Source: Echinometra lucunter
Taxonomy: Eukaryota; Echinodermata; Echinoidea; Camarodonta; Echinometridae
DNA: 64,000 nucleotides
Reading direction: 5' to 3'
Assembly: GCA_029962745.1 (NCBI GenBank)
Contig: CM057167.1
Location: 17,913,184 to 17,977,183, forward strand
The position numbers and the translations under genes were made by a program. Positions 12,172-25,848 of this stretch are shown here, one piece after another; within the stretch, counting starts at the first letter, position 1; each line of letters starts with the position of its first letter. Under the pieces are notes generated by a model. The model was not told where the DNA came from. It did no database searches and saw nothing but the letters and a program-made list of their open reading frames with translations.

Positions 12172-12585
12172 TTAACCCATTCGTGACAGGAATTATTTAA
12201 AGCCTAATTTGATCAGCTTTTATTCTTCAAATTGGCAACACCAACATTTTTATTTTATAGCTACATTTTTCTTATGAAACATCATGTATCTGAAATGAAT
12301 ATAAATTCACAGAAATTATGATAAGTCAAAAAGTTGCCAATTTGCAGGGGAAAATGGTAATTTTAAACTTTCTATCACATTGCCAATTTAAGGATTTTAA
12401 TGCTTATTTTCCTTTAAAAAAATTTTCAGCATCAAACAACGAATATTGACGCAACTAAAATGGGCACAGTTTTTGTAGAATTTTTTGCTCTTTCTGCTCA
12501 TGTATTTTGTATGATTTTTAGGGCTTTGCATCAAAAGATATTAGGCCGAACCACAAAATGTGGACCTCTGTCATGAATGGGTTAA
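12172..12585 (+). mobile_element. piggyBac-like MITE (family 1)
   Basis: TTAA-CCCATTCGTGACAGG to CTGTCATGAATGGG-TTAA, 414 bp, co-linear with 6109-6525. Confidence 0.85.
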
Positions 12586-13114
12586 TACTATATTTTTCTC
12601 TAGAGTTCCCTGCCAATATTACTGCCATACAGTTCTGAAATTCCAAGGAGTTAGTCAATCCGTGCTTTAACTCTTTGGAAATACCGCCTTTTATTTCTCT
12701 GTCTCTCTCTTTCTCCATTTTTCTGCCTCATCCCTTCCATCCCTTCACTTTAAGAACAAATCTAGTCATATTGGACTGACTAGTACTGGTCTAGTGAAAA
12801 AGTGACACAATACTGTGATGAAAATGACCAGTATTCCAGTACAATACTTGACTTTAGCATAGGATCACACTGGCTCCAACACTAATTTGACACAATTCTA
12901 TTCATTTTTCTTTGTATTACTTCTTGATTTCCTTTGTATTTCTCTTGAATTGCAGAATATAATTACAACTACTACTACCAAAGAATATATATTTACGAAG
13001 AACTTTCAGTACCGAAATAAGGCACGCGTACATATTGTAGTATGTGGTACAGCCCCATACCGCGCATCATCGATAACAACAAACGGTTTCACATGTAGTA
13101 TTACAAACATTAAA

Positions 13115-13890
13115 AAATTGGTCAAAAGCATGCTTATTCCCTGGGATTTATTGGGGGTCTATTGGACTCATCGAGGTTCAATTATATATTTTCAGAGTTT
13201 GAAATTTTATGTGAATTACCTTTTCCATATATTTAGATAAATCCTATTTTGTGTATTAACCTATGGCAGCTAGAGAGTCAAAAGCATGCATAGTACCCGA
13301 AATTTATAGGGAGTCTTTGAATTTTTTTGAGCCTTTATTAATCTTTTCCAAAGTCTCAAATTATGTATATATCACATTTGAAATGAATTCAAAGTAGTAA
13401 TAGGGGAACTATAATTATTTCAAAATTGCTTGTTTTCACGTGTAAACCTATGGCAGGCAAGATTTTTCAAAGCAAAAAATATGCATATTCCCGGGGATTT
13501 ATGGGGGGTCTATCTGACTCATGGAGCCTTAATTATATATTTTCACTTTTTTCAGAGTTTGAAATTTTATGTAAATTACTTCTTCCGTAAATTCAAATAA
13601 ACGTTAGGGGAATTAAGATCATTTCAAAAATATCTGGTTTTGCATGTTAGCCTATGGCAGCTCTTAGGACAAAAGCATGCATAGTACCTGAAATTTATGG
13701 GGAGTCTTTGCATTTTTTTGAGCCTTTAATAATCTTTTCCAAAGTCTCAAATTACATATAAATCACATTTGAAATAAATTCAAACCAGTAATAGGGGAAC
13801 TACAATCAATCTTAAAATCCCTGTTTTTACGTGTTATCCCTATGGCAGGTGCCTCTGTCAAAAAGCAGGCATGATCCTGAAGATTTATAG
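13115..13890 (+). repeat. Satellite-like tandem array, ~185/370-bp period
   Basis: Alternating units: AAGCATGCTTATTCCCTGGG (13126) recurs as ATGCATATTCCCGGGGATTT (13479), and AAAGCATGCATAGTACCC (13281) recurs as AAAGCATGCATAGTACCTG (13672). CCTATGGCAG occurs once per half unit (13259, 13448, 13651, 13840). AT-rich, no coding. Confidence 0.75.
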
Positions 13891-14133
13891 TGCCATTTAT
13901 TCAAAATAAAGTTTTATGAAATGTTCTTATAACTATCCATTCTTCTGTTCGTGCAAAAATCAGACTTTATAAACAAAGTTTTAGATATGAAATATCAAGA
14001 ATAGATTAGATATCTTTTCACACATTATATCAATAACGGACGCAATTTTCTGAGTCCATTTTTAACACACCATTTACCCTTGCCAAAATGTACTACGGAA
14101 GTAGGCAAGAGTAATTTGTCTTGTAATCCAATG

Positions 14134-14145
14134 TCTTTGCTGCTG

Positions 14146-14236
<91 letters not shown>
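14134..14236 (+). repeat. (CTA)n microsatellite
   Basis: About 34 units; the poly-Leu frame across it is not a gene. Confidence 0.95.
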
Positions 14237-14237
<1 letters not shown>

Positions 14238-15901
14238 GATGATAATAATAGTGAAAATGACCAGAATTCTAGTACGACATTTGACTAGGACATAGGATCA
14301 CACTCACTGGTTCCAACATTAACTTGACACAATTCTCATGAAACTGACCAGAATTCTACTAGCTACTAGAAACTCCTTCCCTCTTTCCAGCTTATTTTCT
14401 GCCCCACTACAGATCAATAAAGCACTCCCAACCAATATCCCAGCTCCCCGAACCCCTTAATTTTGAAATATATATCTCTACCCGCCCCCCCCCCCCCCCC
14501 CCGCCGCCCCCTCTCTCTATCTGTCTCTCTTCCTCTCCATTTCCTTCGACCTCCTTTCCTCCTTTCCCCCTTTCCAGCCTGCTTTCTCCCTCTCTAGAGA
14601 TCGAGGCATTCCTGCCGCTATGCCCAAATCCAATATCTTCAGTCTCACCTTCAGAACATTCCACCCATCTTACCCTAAGGGTGAAATGAAATGTGAAATG
14701 AAATCATCTCCAATCCCCACACACGCTTCGCTCACAACAGGCGGCTCTCTAAGACTGGTAAAAAATCCCCGTCACCAGCCCTCAGATCTCCATATTACAC
14801 ATAAATCCTTGAGAGAGAATTTACATATTCATGCATTTCTCCAGGCTCTTCCATTCCTTCAAGTTATATTGAAGGAGACTCGCTAAATAATGAAGGTTTG
14901 ATTATCATTGCTGCTCAAGAACATTCAAGATAAAAGATATCCTTTTTTTTTGTTGTTGCTGAAAGCATTAAAGCCCATGGACAGTTTTTGTCCCTCCTTG
15001 TACCAAAATATACGTATGGGAGATCATTTCTGATGAATAGTGTAAACACCCCACTAGATTAAAGTTCCCAGTTCTCCGTTTTCTAAAATGCTAATTCCAT
15101 GTTCTTCGGTGACATGTACAAAACATATGACAAAGCAAATGTAAATAGTAAAAATCATTTTTAAAAACGTAAGTTACCCTAATATATACACACTGCAGTA
15201 TCATGCAGACGCAACCAAAGCTTCACCGAACACACACCGAACACACGGTAAACACTGCGAGCAGGTTTGATTCAACTTTTCTGCTGATGCACAGTTTTGT
15301 TTTATTGGATTTTGCTCTTTTTTTTTTTAATGTTTTTCGCTGTATTTTTCCCATAATTCAAATTTTCTGGCCTAAAACATTGCGTTTTCTGTGAAATTCT
15401 GTGAATTCCTTGTTCTTCCTGAATTCTGTGAAATTTTTCTGTTTTCAGTATTGCCAAAAATTGGGGACTTTACACTAGATCATGGTCAGGGCTTACACAC
15501 TGCATACTAGGTAGGATTCTTCCACTTCGACAGCTTCACAGGTATACAATACCCCAGCGCTAATTTGTTAAGAGATTCTGACTTTGTGCACACATTGAAC
15601 ACTTGCAGGGATTACGCATGTGCAGTTGTAGAAGGACACATCGGCAATGCTCGAGTTTACTCTCTTACCCAGTATCTAAACTATTTTTACAATCTTGTTC
15701 GTTTAATATTCAACTTGAAGAGGAAAAGACTTCACAGCATCCTAGTTTTCCTGGTATCTTGCTAATCTTCATTTCAAAGCATAGAAAACTGAAAGTTTGT
15801 TGACATTTCAGCAAAACTGTACAAAATCTTCAAACAGACGGCGTAAAGAGCATTACCCAATAGCATTTTAAAGAGTACATGTAAGTATACTCTTGACTCC
15901 T

Positions 15902-15940
<39 letters not shown>

Positions 15941-18900
15941 GGAAGAAATGAGCTGTAATGTGTTATTGTAAACCTGCTTGAAATTCTAATAATAGCTAAA
16001 TCAAATACACCTACTGGACTGGGATGTCATGTGACAATTGCAATTGAATGATACAGCATTTCTTCCTTGATACCTGGCTATTTCATATGTGTGTGTTTTA
16101 AAAAGATATCTTGTTTTTTAGGATACATTTCACCGATTCTTTTGTGTAGTCATTTTGTGGTAATTTTCTCAAAAATTAAAGGGCATGAATTGAAAAAAAA
16201 AAAGATTCTTGATAATGAAGGTTAAACATGACAAAGCATAAAAACAGAAATTAACCTGCCACAATGGTACAACCCCCTAAAAATCACACGTTTTTTATGA
16301 CGAAAATGAAAGTATTACTAGATATGAGTAATTTCAATCTCTGTAATGTCAAGTGGCAAATATATCAAGTATGTCAACAGGAAATTTATTCAAAGAAATT
16401 TTGTAATTAATGTGATTCCAGCAAGGTTTCCTCATAATGACTGTTGAGAGAAATAAATTCATACAGTAAACCTTTATACTACATTTCTAAATTCAATGTA
16501 ATCCTTTTTAACAGAAACATTTGGAAATGTCTTAAATAAGGATGGAAGAGACAACAAACAGTAACTAACGAAAAAAGAAGAAGAAAAAAGAGGAAATTCC
16601 ACAGAAACACTATGCCAATTTATATAGCAATAGGTTAAATGAGGACAGTAAACATATAATGTAAACATACAAAAACAAATTAGTGATGAACTGGTACGAG
16701 GTACAGTGTAGAAGACAAGTCATTACTAAAAGTCATTTGGTTTTAAAATGAGGAAGTTTGATCTTGGCAAAATATAAGACTGTTGTGTACTCAAAGTGCA
16801 AATCATAGTCATATTTAGTTTGATCATATAATCAGTGCTCCACACTAACATTTTGGTAGAAGGTCCAAACTGAAATTCCAGGCTCTGTATATAAATGCAG
16901 GGAGACCTGTGTTAAAATTGTTCATTTTTTGGCTTTTTTTGTGGGGGGGGGGGTCCAGACCTACATTTGGAAGGCCCATGTGTCCTGAGGCCTGTTAATG
17001 TCGAGACTTGCATAGATTCACATCATTCCAATATCAACCTGAATCACGGAGGATATTTGGCCGAGAGAAGCTACAAATTAATTTTCAAAACTTTATCTGG
17101 AAACGAAAAAAAAAAAAAAAAATATGTAACTCAAATTATCATGCTGAGGATCAAAATGGATGTGGTGCTCAAGCCCCAGGCATCCTATAATTTCAAAAGG
17201 TAAACAAGTGCATTGGTGCAAGACATTGGGGATTTCCCAAGATATCCCAAACAAAAAGATGAGACGGTGAGGAACCCTGTTCGGACAAAACATTGAATGC
17301 CCTTGCTTACACACGCAAAAACAATTGTGAAAATTGTTGCTGCTCCTCTAGAAAACAACAAAAGCAATGGTGGGGGGGGGGGGTGTACATGAAAACCTTT
17401 CATAATTCAGCATTTTGACACTGGTCTCCTGAAGATCAGTGCTAGGATCATGAAAGACAAAGGCTGCTTGAAAGAACTTATCAGTGGATCTCAGGAGTTC
17501 TACCGACTTGACTGATTGATTGATTTTGAAAAAAGAAATATACAGAAAAATTAATCTTAAAAAACACATGTTACATATTCAGGTCAAATAGTTGATGAAC
17601 AAATTCAAAATGATAATAGTCAGGTCATATTTAGTTCAAATGGCCAAACAAGTCACCCAAAAAAAGTTTTGTTGATATGTGTTCATAAAGTGAAACCATT
17701 TTTTTCCCCTGGTAGCTGCATGAGTAGTTAACCAGTCATGATCAAAGTCAGAGTGTCCTATTAAATCATGCGCTAAATTTGTCAGATCATATCAAAATTT
17801 TTAGGGTGGGGGTGGCAGTAATGGCAATCAACTATTTCCTGGAATTGTTATGACACCAGGTAATTAGACTAATAGGAGGAGACTACAGGTCTTAACGAGG
17901 CAGGGGTAGAAATTTTGAGGGAAGCCTTTAATTTGCAATTTCATTGTTGTGATAATGCGGATTAAACGAGTACCTGCAATTAGTCTAGAATATCAGTCTT
18001 CAATAAGGCACATTGACTTTCGGGAGCAAATTCATTCATGGTTTTTAAAAGAGGTAGCAATGCAATCTAATTTCATTTCTCTCTTTTTGGGGGTTGGGGT
18101 GTCATAGAGCTATTTTTTTTTTTTTATTGATAAAGTTCATCTGGATAGTAGACCAACCAATCAAATTTTAATAGTACAGAACTTTTCTGTAGTTAAAACA
18201 GAGTCATTATTATAATCATTATTACCCAGGAGTTATTAGTAGAGACAGCAATATTTGAACAAATGGTATTGAGTTTAAAATAAAATTGTAAGCTTTGCAC
18301 GATTATTTTTCACTTGAAATTGTATTTGTCTTTGTGTTATCTGATGTAAAACAAGTTTCTTCTATTGTGCTTTAATATATATATATTCATTGAATTCAAT
18401 ACTAAAATAAATAAGGAAATCTAGTCCAGCCTGAAGTGTCAGTTTGCAAAGATTAAAGATGACATAAAATGAGTACCATGGCTTCTCCTCAAGCATTTTC
18501 TGGAGACTGTAAAAGTTTGGAAGTTTGGAGGCTGGATGAATTGAAGCAATTAGAAATGTTCTCCTGTCTACAAAGCACATGGAAGCAAATGTTTCACAGA
18601 ACGGTGAGGACCGTATTTTTCTCTGACATGTTCCTAATATTATGGAGGAATGGAGGAAGAGGCAGTACTTTGGGAAAATGCCAAATATTTTGAACTAATT
18701 TTATATTCTGAGGCAAATGAATTCTGATAAACTTTCTGTTGGAACTTGGAGCAGAAAAATATGAAAGAATATCTTTCATCCATTGTAATGTCAATATTAT
18801 ATAAAGTCTGATCTACAAGACTACAGGACAATTGAGGGCTACCAATCATTGGGGTTCAATTATACTAAACAGGACATAATCATGGCTATTCTGACCTCAC

Positions 18901-20213
18901 TTACAAGCCCTGTGTGCCAGCAATCCAACTATAAAAGCTGGCTGAAAATTCCATTTTCAGTTCATTTCACTGCCCGGATCTATATACACAAGAGATTTTT
19001 TTTCAACTGCTGCTCAAGTTTATTCTATTTCCAAACTCAAACTTTGGCACTGATTTGTTCACTTTTCATTTGGACATAATGATGAAGTTTGTTCGAGGAA
19101 GGGCGAGTTATCATGAAGAAATCTTCAACCTGTGGCAAGTCTATCCTTTAATTAAATCTTACTGTATTACTGATGATTGTGTGTGCATGAACAATGTAAA
19201 AGTATTTTTCGCTACACCTGTAAAGGTGTCATATCAGAGTGATTTAAGCAACAAACGTCAATTTTGCAACCATAACAATTAACAAGTGTTCTGCAATTAT
19301 AGAGCACAATATCCACCATGTGCGGAATATTTCAGCCAGACAGGTGAACATGTAGGTGTTGCTTTGTTCACAGATGAGCATAATAGTGACTAAACCACAA
19401 TAACATTCTTATCCTACCAAGTATCCATTAAAAACCTGGGTGGAGAGAAGCAATACAGACAAACTGCTCTGCTTTAGGTTTTAAAGGTTATGTAAAGTTT
19501 TTGGTAGACCCCTCAAAAACTGTTTGTCAGATTTATTTGCCTTTAGCTGCTCAGTAGCAGGGTAAAAGCAAAGCTAAGATGCTGGGAAGTTTTTTCCTAC
19601 TCAAGTTGCACGCCAAGCAAATGAGAGGTGAAAATACTTGTGATCACTGGGCAAAAAAAAAATGAAGAGGCAAAATCAACAACCAAAAATAAAAAAAAGA
19701 TAAACATTGGTATTACATGTTCAAACTAAAGTGTGTCTATATGGTTTTTTTTTTTCTCTGCTACGATGAAATAAACCGATAAGTGACTGTAGATTGCTTT
19801 TATCATTATCGTCTCCTCCAAGATCGATTGAAATGAAACTAAAAGATCAATCTCAATATCACTAGATTTACAATTCCAGGAGTTGCGTTCTCACATCCTT
19901 TCATGAAGAGGGTAAAAAATAGTGTGATTAAAGGTGCGAATATAGTTCCACCGTGAAGCCAAACTCGGCATTTTGAAATAGCTTTGAAATAGTGTTGAAA
20001 TGCAGTTTCACTTTACCCTATATACTGTATTTCTCCAAGGAAATTATATTTTTTCCACACTTGTAAAACATAGTTTTGAAGAGCCGTTTCCTGGTATCCA
20101 GTTTATGTGCATGTATGTAGCTTTCACTATCTCCGGTCAATTTCAGATTCTGCTTTTTTATAGCTTTAATAACAGTATTTTGAAATTGTGTATCTGCAAG
20201 GAAAAAGTTTGGA
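14237..20213. other. No gene seen
   Basis: AT-rich with a C-run at 14486-14502, poly-A at 15906-15934, and G-runs at 16943 and 17374. ORFs are short and overlap on both strands. Nothing with splice or family support. Confidence 0.5.
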
Positions 20214-20626
20214 TTAACCCATTCGTGACAGGAATTATTTAAAGCCTAATTTGATCAGCTTTTATTCTTCAAATTGGCAACACCAACATTTTAATTTTAT
20301 TGCTACATTTCATTTATAGATTGTCATGTATCAGAAATGGATATAAATTGACAGAAATTATGATAAGTCAAAAAGTTGCCAATTTGCAGGGGAAAACAGT
20401 GATTTTAAACTTTCTATCACATTGCCAATTTAAGGATTTTAATGCTTATTTTCCTTTAAAAAATCTTCAGCATCAAACAATGAATATTGATGCAACCAAA
20501 ATGGGCACAGTTTGTGTAGAATTTTTTGCTCTTTCTGCTCATGTATTTGGTATGATTTTTAGCGCTTTGCATTACAAGATATTAGGCCAAACCACAAAAT
20601 GTGGACCTCTGTCACGAATGGGTTAA
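20214..20626 (+). mobile_element. piggyBac-like MITE (family 1)
   Basis: TTAA-CCCATTCGTGACAGG to CTGTCACGAATGGG-TTAA, 413 bp. Directly followed by an (AAT)n tail that belongs to a SINE. Confidence 0.85.
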
Positions 20627-21080
20627 ATAATAATAATAGTGGGTTCTTGTATAGCGCTCATGTCTGTCACATCTGACACTCCTGGCGCTCCACTGTTATT
20701 ACCCCGACTTTAGCACTGCTGCCATGACAGCGTTCTAGCATTTCAAGGAATTTATTTCTATACCATGTACCATTCATGATTCGTGGGTGGAGAGAGGCAA
20801 ACGTACATGTCTACAGGTAAATGTCTTGCCCGAAGACAGTAGTGCAGCGCTTAAATTAATCGAAGGCCACCAAGGCCATGGCCATGGATTCCCTTTTGAC
20901 TGGCCTCAATGCCCCTCTCATTGGCCTTGGAGATTTTTTTGTGCCCTTTATAATTCTTCCTATTTATGCTGTAATATAGGAATGTACCCTACAGAAAAGT
21001 GGCCTTGCCTTAAAATTATTGAAATTTAAGGCCTGGTAGTGCCATGGCAGGACTTGATCCGCAAAACATGAGATCTATTG
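20627..21080 (-). mobile_element. SINE with nested ~180-bp insertion
   Basis: (AAT)n tail at 20627-20638, GTATAGCGCTC, GTAAATGTCTTGCCCGAAGAC near 20818 and a worn tRNA-like end (AGGACTTGATCC) near 21048. The part 20851-21032 (TTAAATTAATCGAAGGCCAC... to ...AAATTTAAGGCC) interrupts it and has weak inverted ends. Confidence 0.5.
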
Positions 21081-21161
21081 TCCCATGATGTATGTATTCC
21101 GAACTAAAGGCATATCGAACCTTAATTCTGACCTGAAAACTTGAACTTCTGTTAAAATTCT

Positions 21162-21493
21162 GTGTTCAGACACACACAAAAAAGGTATAGCAATACCGAA
21201 ACGGTACACATGTAATTATACGAAGAATTTCTGTGTCTGTATGCTCACTAACAAAACAACGTACTAAGAAACGTTGTATAATGAAACCAGGGTCTGAGTA
21301 TTGTTTTGAACTAGAACTTGATAGAGAATCATGGTCCGTGTGTCTTAACGTATGGCGACCATAACTGAGCAGGGCTTAACATGAGCGTGGTCAAAAGGAG
21401 ACATGAGCTTGCCATGACAATATGCACAGAAGAAAACTGCGCATCTATACAACATTTTCTTTAAAGAGTTCAGGATGTGTGTCTGAACACTTT
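21162..21493. mobile_element. Possible short-TIR element
   Basis: GTGTTCAGACACAC near 21162 and GTGTGTCTGAACAC near 21479 are a perfect 14-bp inverted pair ~330 bp apart. No target duplication seen. Confidence 0.35.
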
Positions 21494-22284
21494 ATTCGCT
21501 ATACAATGCTTCCTTATATGACATTTCTTTATCGAGCTTCAGGATAAGCATTTCGTGTCTGAACAGGCTGAATAATGCATCTAACAATCAAAATCAAACA
21601 TTTTCCTTGTTTGTAGAGCTAAAGAAATTGTTAAGGACACATCAGTTCAATGTTCAAGTGATTTCATTAAATTACAAAGTCATGCAGCACATGAAAGTAA
21701 TACATGTACATAAAGTTATAGAGACAAAAAGTCTCAAACTACTGGTGTATACCAGGTATTCGTGTACATGATGTCATGATATCACTGAACATTAAACAGG
21801 ATGTGATTTTCATCACGGATCTCTGTGAGTTTCCTATATCGGTACCGCTACTCCTACGATCAAAGTGTTCTGAATAATGGACATGTGAGCAGCTGAAATA
21901 GATACTGTACTTAACATAATTGTTATTCCTAAAGTGAATCATTCTCGCTAATTACCATGTGAAGCACATTATTCCCAAGCGAAAATCCTTTTATATTTCT
22001 GCCTAATGTGCCATTACTTTACAAAGATAGACATTTTCACTGTCAACATACTGAGGTATGTGCACTTGCAATATACCCATTAAAGAAGAATGGTTGAGAA
22101 GGAGCATTCCAGAACAGGGTCTTGATATTCAAATAAAGTTATACTTGTACATACTTCCAATGGTAAACACTACATGCAGCCCAGTCTTTTTAAGTCCAGG
22201 TTCCATCCTCCACATTCATTTTTAATTGTGAATCAGTAATTCCATACCCAAGGAAGACACCCCACCCTCACCTACCTACCGGGC

Positions 22285-22610
22285 CTGGGGGGGGGGGGGG
22301 GTGGTCATAAAAGCTGTTCGTAAAGTTACAAATAACTTTATGAGCGACTTTAGTATGGCAAGCCAAATGGGATTCTCAATCATTAAAATCACATCAGCTA
22401 AAGGTGAAATATGCAGACATAGATTAACATTACTATTGCTTACAAGCAATTTTATTGCCAAGTATGTTTTTGGCCAAAATTTGACTGATATTATGGGAAA
22501 TGCTGTCACACCTCAGGAAAAACTTTGGGCATCCAAATTGGCTCTCCATATTAAAGTCGTTTGTAAAGTCATGCATACCTTTACGAAGAGCTATATGAAA
22601 CAACCCCCAG
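22285..22610 (+). mobile_element. hAT-like MITE (family 3), upstream of the TRIM-NHL exon
   Basis: CTGGGGG-run, TCATAAAAGCTGTTCGTAAA at one end and CTTTACGAAGAGCTATATGA...CCCCCAG at the other are inverted. Shares AAAGGTGAAATATGCAGAC and GATTAACATTACT with 61923-62243. The short frame inside it is not a gene. Confidence 0.7.
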
Positions 22611-22672
22611 TACCACCAGTTGAATTTTAGACATTATTTTGGTCTCTTCATCTTCTCTCGATTTCACTACAG

Positions 22673-22862
22673 GAACAGAGAACTGCAGCAAGTTGATATC
22701 ATGGAAGGAGGGGGCGAGCGCCACGTCAGCACGGCTCACATCGACATCACCCCACCCACATCCCCCAAGGCTAGGAGTGAACATACCCCACCCTCATCTA
22801 CCACCAGTACCCCCGATATCCATGAGAGACATTATGACAGCATGGAGGCAGTCAGGAATGAG
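22673..22862 (+). CDS. TRIM-NHL type gene, first recognised coding exon
   Basis: Exon bounded by an acceptor (TTTCACTACAG, ends 22672) and a donor (GAG|GTTAGT at 22863). The first ATG in frame is 22701, giving 54 residues. They are a Pro/Ser/Thr-rich, probably disordered head followed by HYDSMEAVRNE. This end joins in phase 0 to VKEFFRKCREMLDSREQ of the exon at 27748 and makes an unbroken amphipathic helix, which is the strongest argument for this splice. The frame stays open upstream of the ATG back to the acceptor (reading NRELQQVDI), so an earlier coding exon is possible; alternatively this is the start codon with a spliced 5' UTR. No RING or B-box zinc-binding pattern was seen to the left in the window. 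Only 60 bp upstream lies a hAT-like MITE. Confidence 0.72.
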
Positions 22863-22947
22863 GTTAGTATGATGCTGTACAGAGACCACCCAAGGGAGAC
22901 AAGAAAAGCAGTCTTTACAAGCAGCTACATGCAGGCTCTATGTACTA

Positions 22948-23096
22948 GGCCCCATCTCATAAAACTTGTTATCAGTATCAACTGCCACATTTCTATGACA
23001 AATTTGCTCTCAGCCAATCAGATGCAAGGATTTCAGTAGCTTATAACAGTTACTGCAACTTGTTATTGATAACAAGGTTTATGAGACGGGAGCCCA
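22948..23096 (+). mobile_element. ~150-bp MITE (family 4)
   Basis: GGCCCCATCTCATAAAACTT...AGGTTTATGAGACGGGAGCCC, with inverted GTTATCA/TGATAAC and an interior CAGCCAATCAGATGCAAGGA. It starts 85 bp after the splice donor of the TRIM-NHL exon. Inverted copy at 45859-46008. Confidence 0.75.
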
Positions 23097-23134
23097 GGTT
23101 CCTTTAACTTCAATACATACAGTGTAATATGTTT

Positions 23135-23593
23135 CATTGAGCGTGTTTATTGAGGGTAACAGAGGGCTAATAAGCGACCCAAGTTCCAAACTAGCTTACC
23201 CGTTACCCTTGATAAACACGACGGCGACTTGATTACCGAACTAGCGTACCGGACTTGAGTTCCGCAAAAAAGGGGGATTTGATTACCCGTTGAACGAGAT
23301 CGGCGACTCAAGTCGTGCCAATAAACACAACACGACTTCGGTCGCATTTCCTTTGGGAACTTCGGACTCCTGTTTCCGGATGAGATAAAAAGTAATAAGC
23401 CTGCCAGATTTGACCTTCACTGCCGGGTCACTTGCAGCTGGGCATGATCTTGATGGTTTCGGGAACTCAGATCGCCACGATAAACACGACATCCAGAGAG
23501 ACCACCCATCATGAGCGCGATTTTTTGTTCGCGACTCAAGTACCCATTTCTAATTTCTAGAAATTGAGTTCCCTCACTAAACACACCCATTGA
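23135..23593. mobile_element. TIR element in the TRIM-NHL intron
   Basis: CATTGAGCGTGTTTATTGAG and CTCACTAAACACACCCATTG are imperfect inverted ends. Interior rich in CpG with repeated AAACACGAC and CGACTCAAGT. No ORF. Confidence 0.5.
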
Positions 23594-23706
23594 CAAACAC
23601 GAATGCAGTCACTGGAAACAAAAAATGTTGGTTTTTCTCATAGACATATAATAAATTTTACTAGACTAAAAGCAGCATGCGCTTATATCATTACGCGAAT
23701 GGCATT

Positions 23707-24024
23707 AGGCCCCACCTCTTTCAGATCATTTGAAGGTCGACCTAAGCACTCGTTTTTGTTGCATTATTCATATCTACTGCGCGTATGGCACGTATCACTG
23801 TTATTATGATACTTTGATTTAATGCGCATTTGTTGCGCATTAATTGTGCATCATGGCACATGTTTTTAGCTGATGGGCGTAATATTTTAAAACATTCACA
23901 AATGCACGTGACTCCTTGGGATCATCTTACAAAATGAATTATTCATTTTTGCTCAAAAATATTGATGGGTGCTTAGGTCGGCCTTCTAATGGATCTGGAT
24001 AAAATGGCGGAGCTTTAGGGGCCT
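23707..24024. mobile_element. TIR element in the TRIM-NHL intron
   Basis: AGGCCCC...GGTCGACCTAAGCAC near 23707-23751 is inverted as GTGCTTAGGTCGGCC...GGGGCCT near 23970-24024. Confidence 0.55.
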
Positions 24025-24120
24025 GGTTTTTCTAGACAGGAGGTTTCTAAAGCAGTTTTGACTGTTCACAGTGCTGCCAACCAATGACAAAAGGACCGGG
24101 CAAAAGGAAGCAAAGTAATA

Positions 24121-24737
24121 CTGTATAAGCCAATATTTTCGCGTACAGATATTTTCACGAATCAGAGGCTCACAGACTTTTTCGCGAGTCGTTTATTTCG
24201 CGAGCGCAAGAGCAGTACAAGACGGGACTTGCAGTAAACTTATTTGTATGAAAGAGCCATATCGGAAGATTTACAGGATTTGTTTTTCAATTTTTTTTTT
24301 GCCAATACCATCACACTCGTAGCTTGCAATAAACAAAGAAAGCCATCATAAAACCCCTGATTTCTTGATTTATAGCGCGTTTTCGGCGACTCTCTTTCTT
24401 ATCATCCCACTAAGTCCCCGTATGCTTTGGAAAAATGGCACCAATTCCGCATTTTTGGTAGCAGAATTTGGCTTTTTATAGCTGTTTGGGGGTGACTACG
24501 GAACTAACTTGTAGTGAGTGACACTTTCTGTGTGTGTTGTGATGCTACACACGGAGTGAAGGACTGCTGCACTTTCCGCACGCATAGTGCACGGCAATGT
24601 CAACAATGTGCTGATGACGCCGAGAGCTAAAGCAAACGTAATTGCTGATATTTTCGCGTGTTGTTAAATTCGCGATAGGTGAGTGATTCGCGAAATACGC
24701 GAAAATATAACCACACCGAAAATTTCAGCTCATACAG
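24121..24737. mobile_element. TA-flanked MITE (family 5), longer copy
   Basis: TA-CTGTATAAGCC...GCTCATACAG-TA, 617 bp, same ends and GCGTACAGATATTTTCACG as at 2597, with extra unrelated interior. In the TRIM-NHL intron. Confidence 0.75.
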
Positions 24738-25848
24738 TATATGATTAAACTTATGCAAGTTCTAGGCACTTACGCAAGATTATAAGTCAAACTTTAAATC
24801 TTTGCCAAACACCCACTAGATCTGATTGTATGACATCTGGCGATGACATGAATGTTGTTAACTACAGATATGCAGATCTGAACTCAGGCTCCTCGGGGAT
24901 CGTTGTTCTCTCATTTCGGAGGCTCTTGCTCATGTACTGGACATAATTATGTATACATCACTATTCTTGCATGTATTCTGCCTTTTTCTTATTTCTTTTT
25001 CTTTTTTCTTTCTTCTTTTTTTTTTTCTCTTTCCTTTTTTTTTTTTTTTCACTGATCATCCTAATCACTTGTAAATATTGTAATATGCTGTAATTTTTTG
25101 TAACCTATCAGTTTATATCTGTCTGTGAAGATTGTATTGTTAAAACACAAAAATATATTTTTTAAAAATTCTGAACTTTTAGGCTAATTCATGGAAATAG
25201 CAGAGTGCTGACCTCTACATCTACAAGCTAACAACTCTTATCTATGCTGATGAAATCATGCAAAAACAGGTTCATTAACTGGAGGAATTGTGTTTAATTA
25301 TATACTTCACCAGGACAGTTTTGGACTTAAGAGCCACATCAGAAAATAGGGTGTATAGTAACTTTTTGAATTTCCACTGAAATTACAGAACTTGTTCTGC
25401 TAATTAAAAAAAAAAAAAAGAACTGTCCCCCCCCCCCCCCCACACACACACAAAGTAATTCAGCAAAATCCAGCATTCCATAAACTTCTGCCAAATAGGT
25501 TAATCAATAATGCTCTCATTAGGGATACTTGTTCCAGTTTAATACAATGCAGGTCTACTTGGATTTGAGGCAGGAAATGGCTGCTAATTTTAGACAATTG
25601 TTTACTTCATTTTTTAATAAATCATTCTATTATGGAGATGGCCTGGTTTTATTTGACCCATTTGGCACTGTTCCTGATGCGTTAGAGTACTGAATGAAGC
25701 TACAGGTGCAATCACATTGATTACAATTTAATACAGCAGTACACAGTTTTCTGAAGGGCTAAATTAATCAGCTTGCAGAAACATCGTGAGAAAAATGTAT
25801 CTGACACAACATGTGTTGAGTTCACAAAGAGACAAGTAGTACATGTAT

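Noticed and set aside
14080..14295. Poly-leucine frame
   Set aside because: Translation of a (CTA)n microsatellite.
18469..18693. 74-codon + frame overlapping minus frames
   Set aside because: No splice or family support; both strands are equally open.
20300..20626. 108-codon frame, also seen at 45197-45496
   Set aside because: Part of the family-1 MITE, repeated in non-coding copies.
22301..22630. 109-codon frame upstream of the TRIM-NHL exon
   Set aside because: Falls in a hAT-like MITE with a second non-coding copy at 61923-62243.
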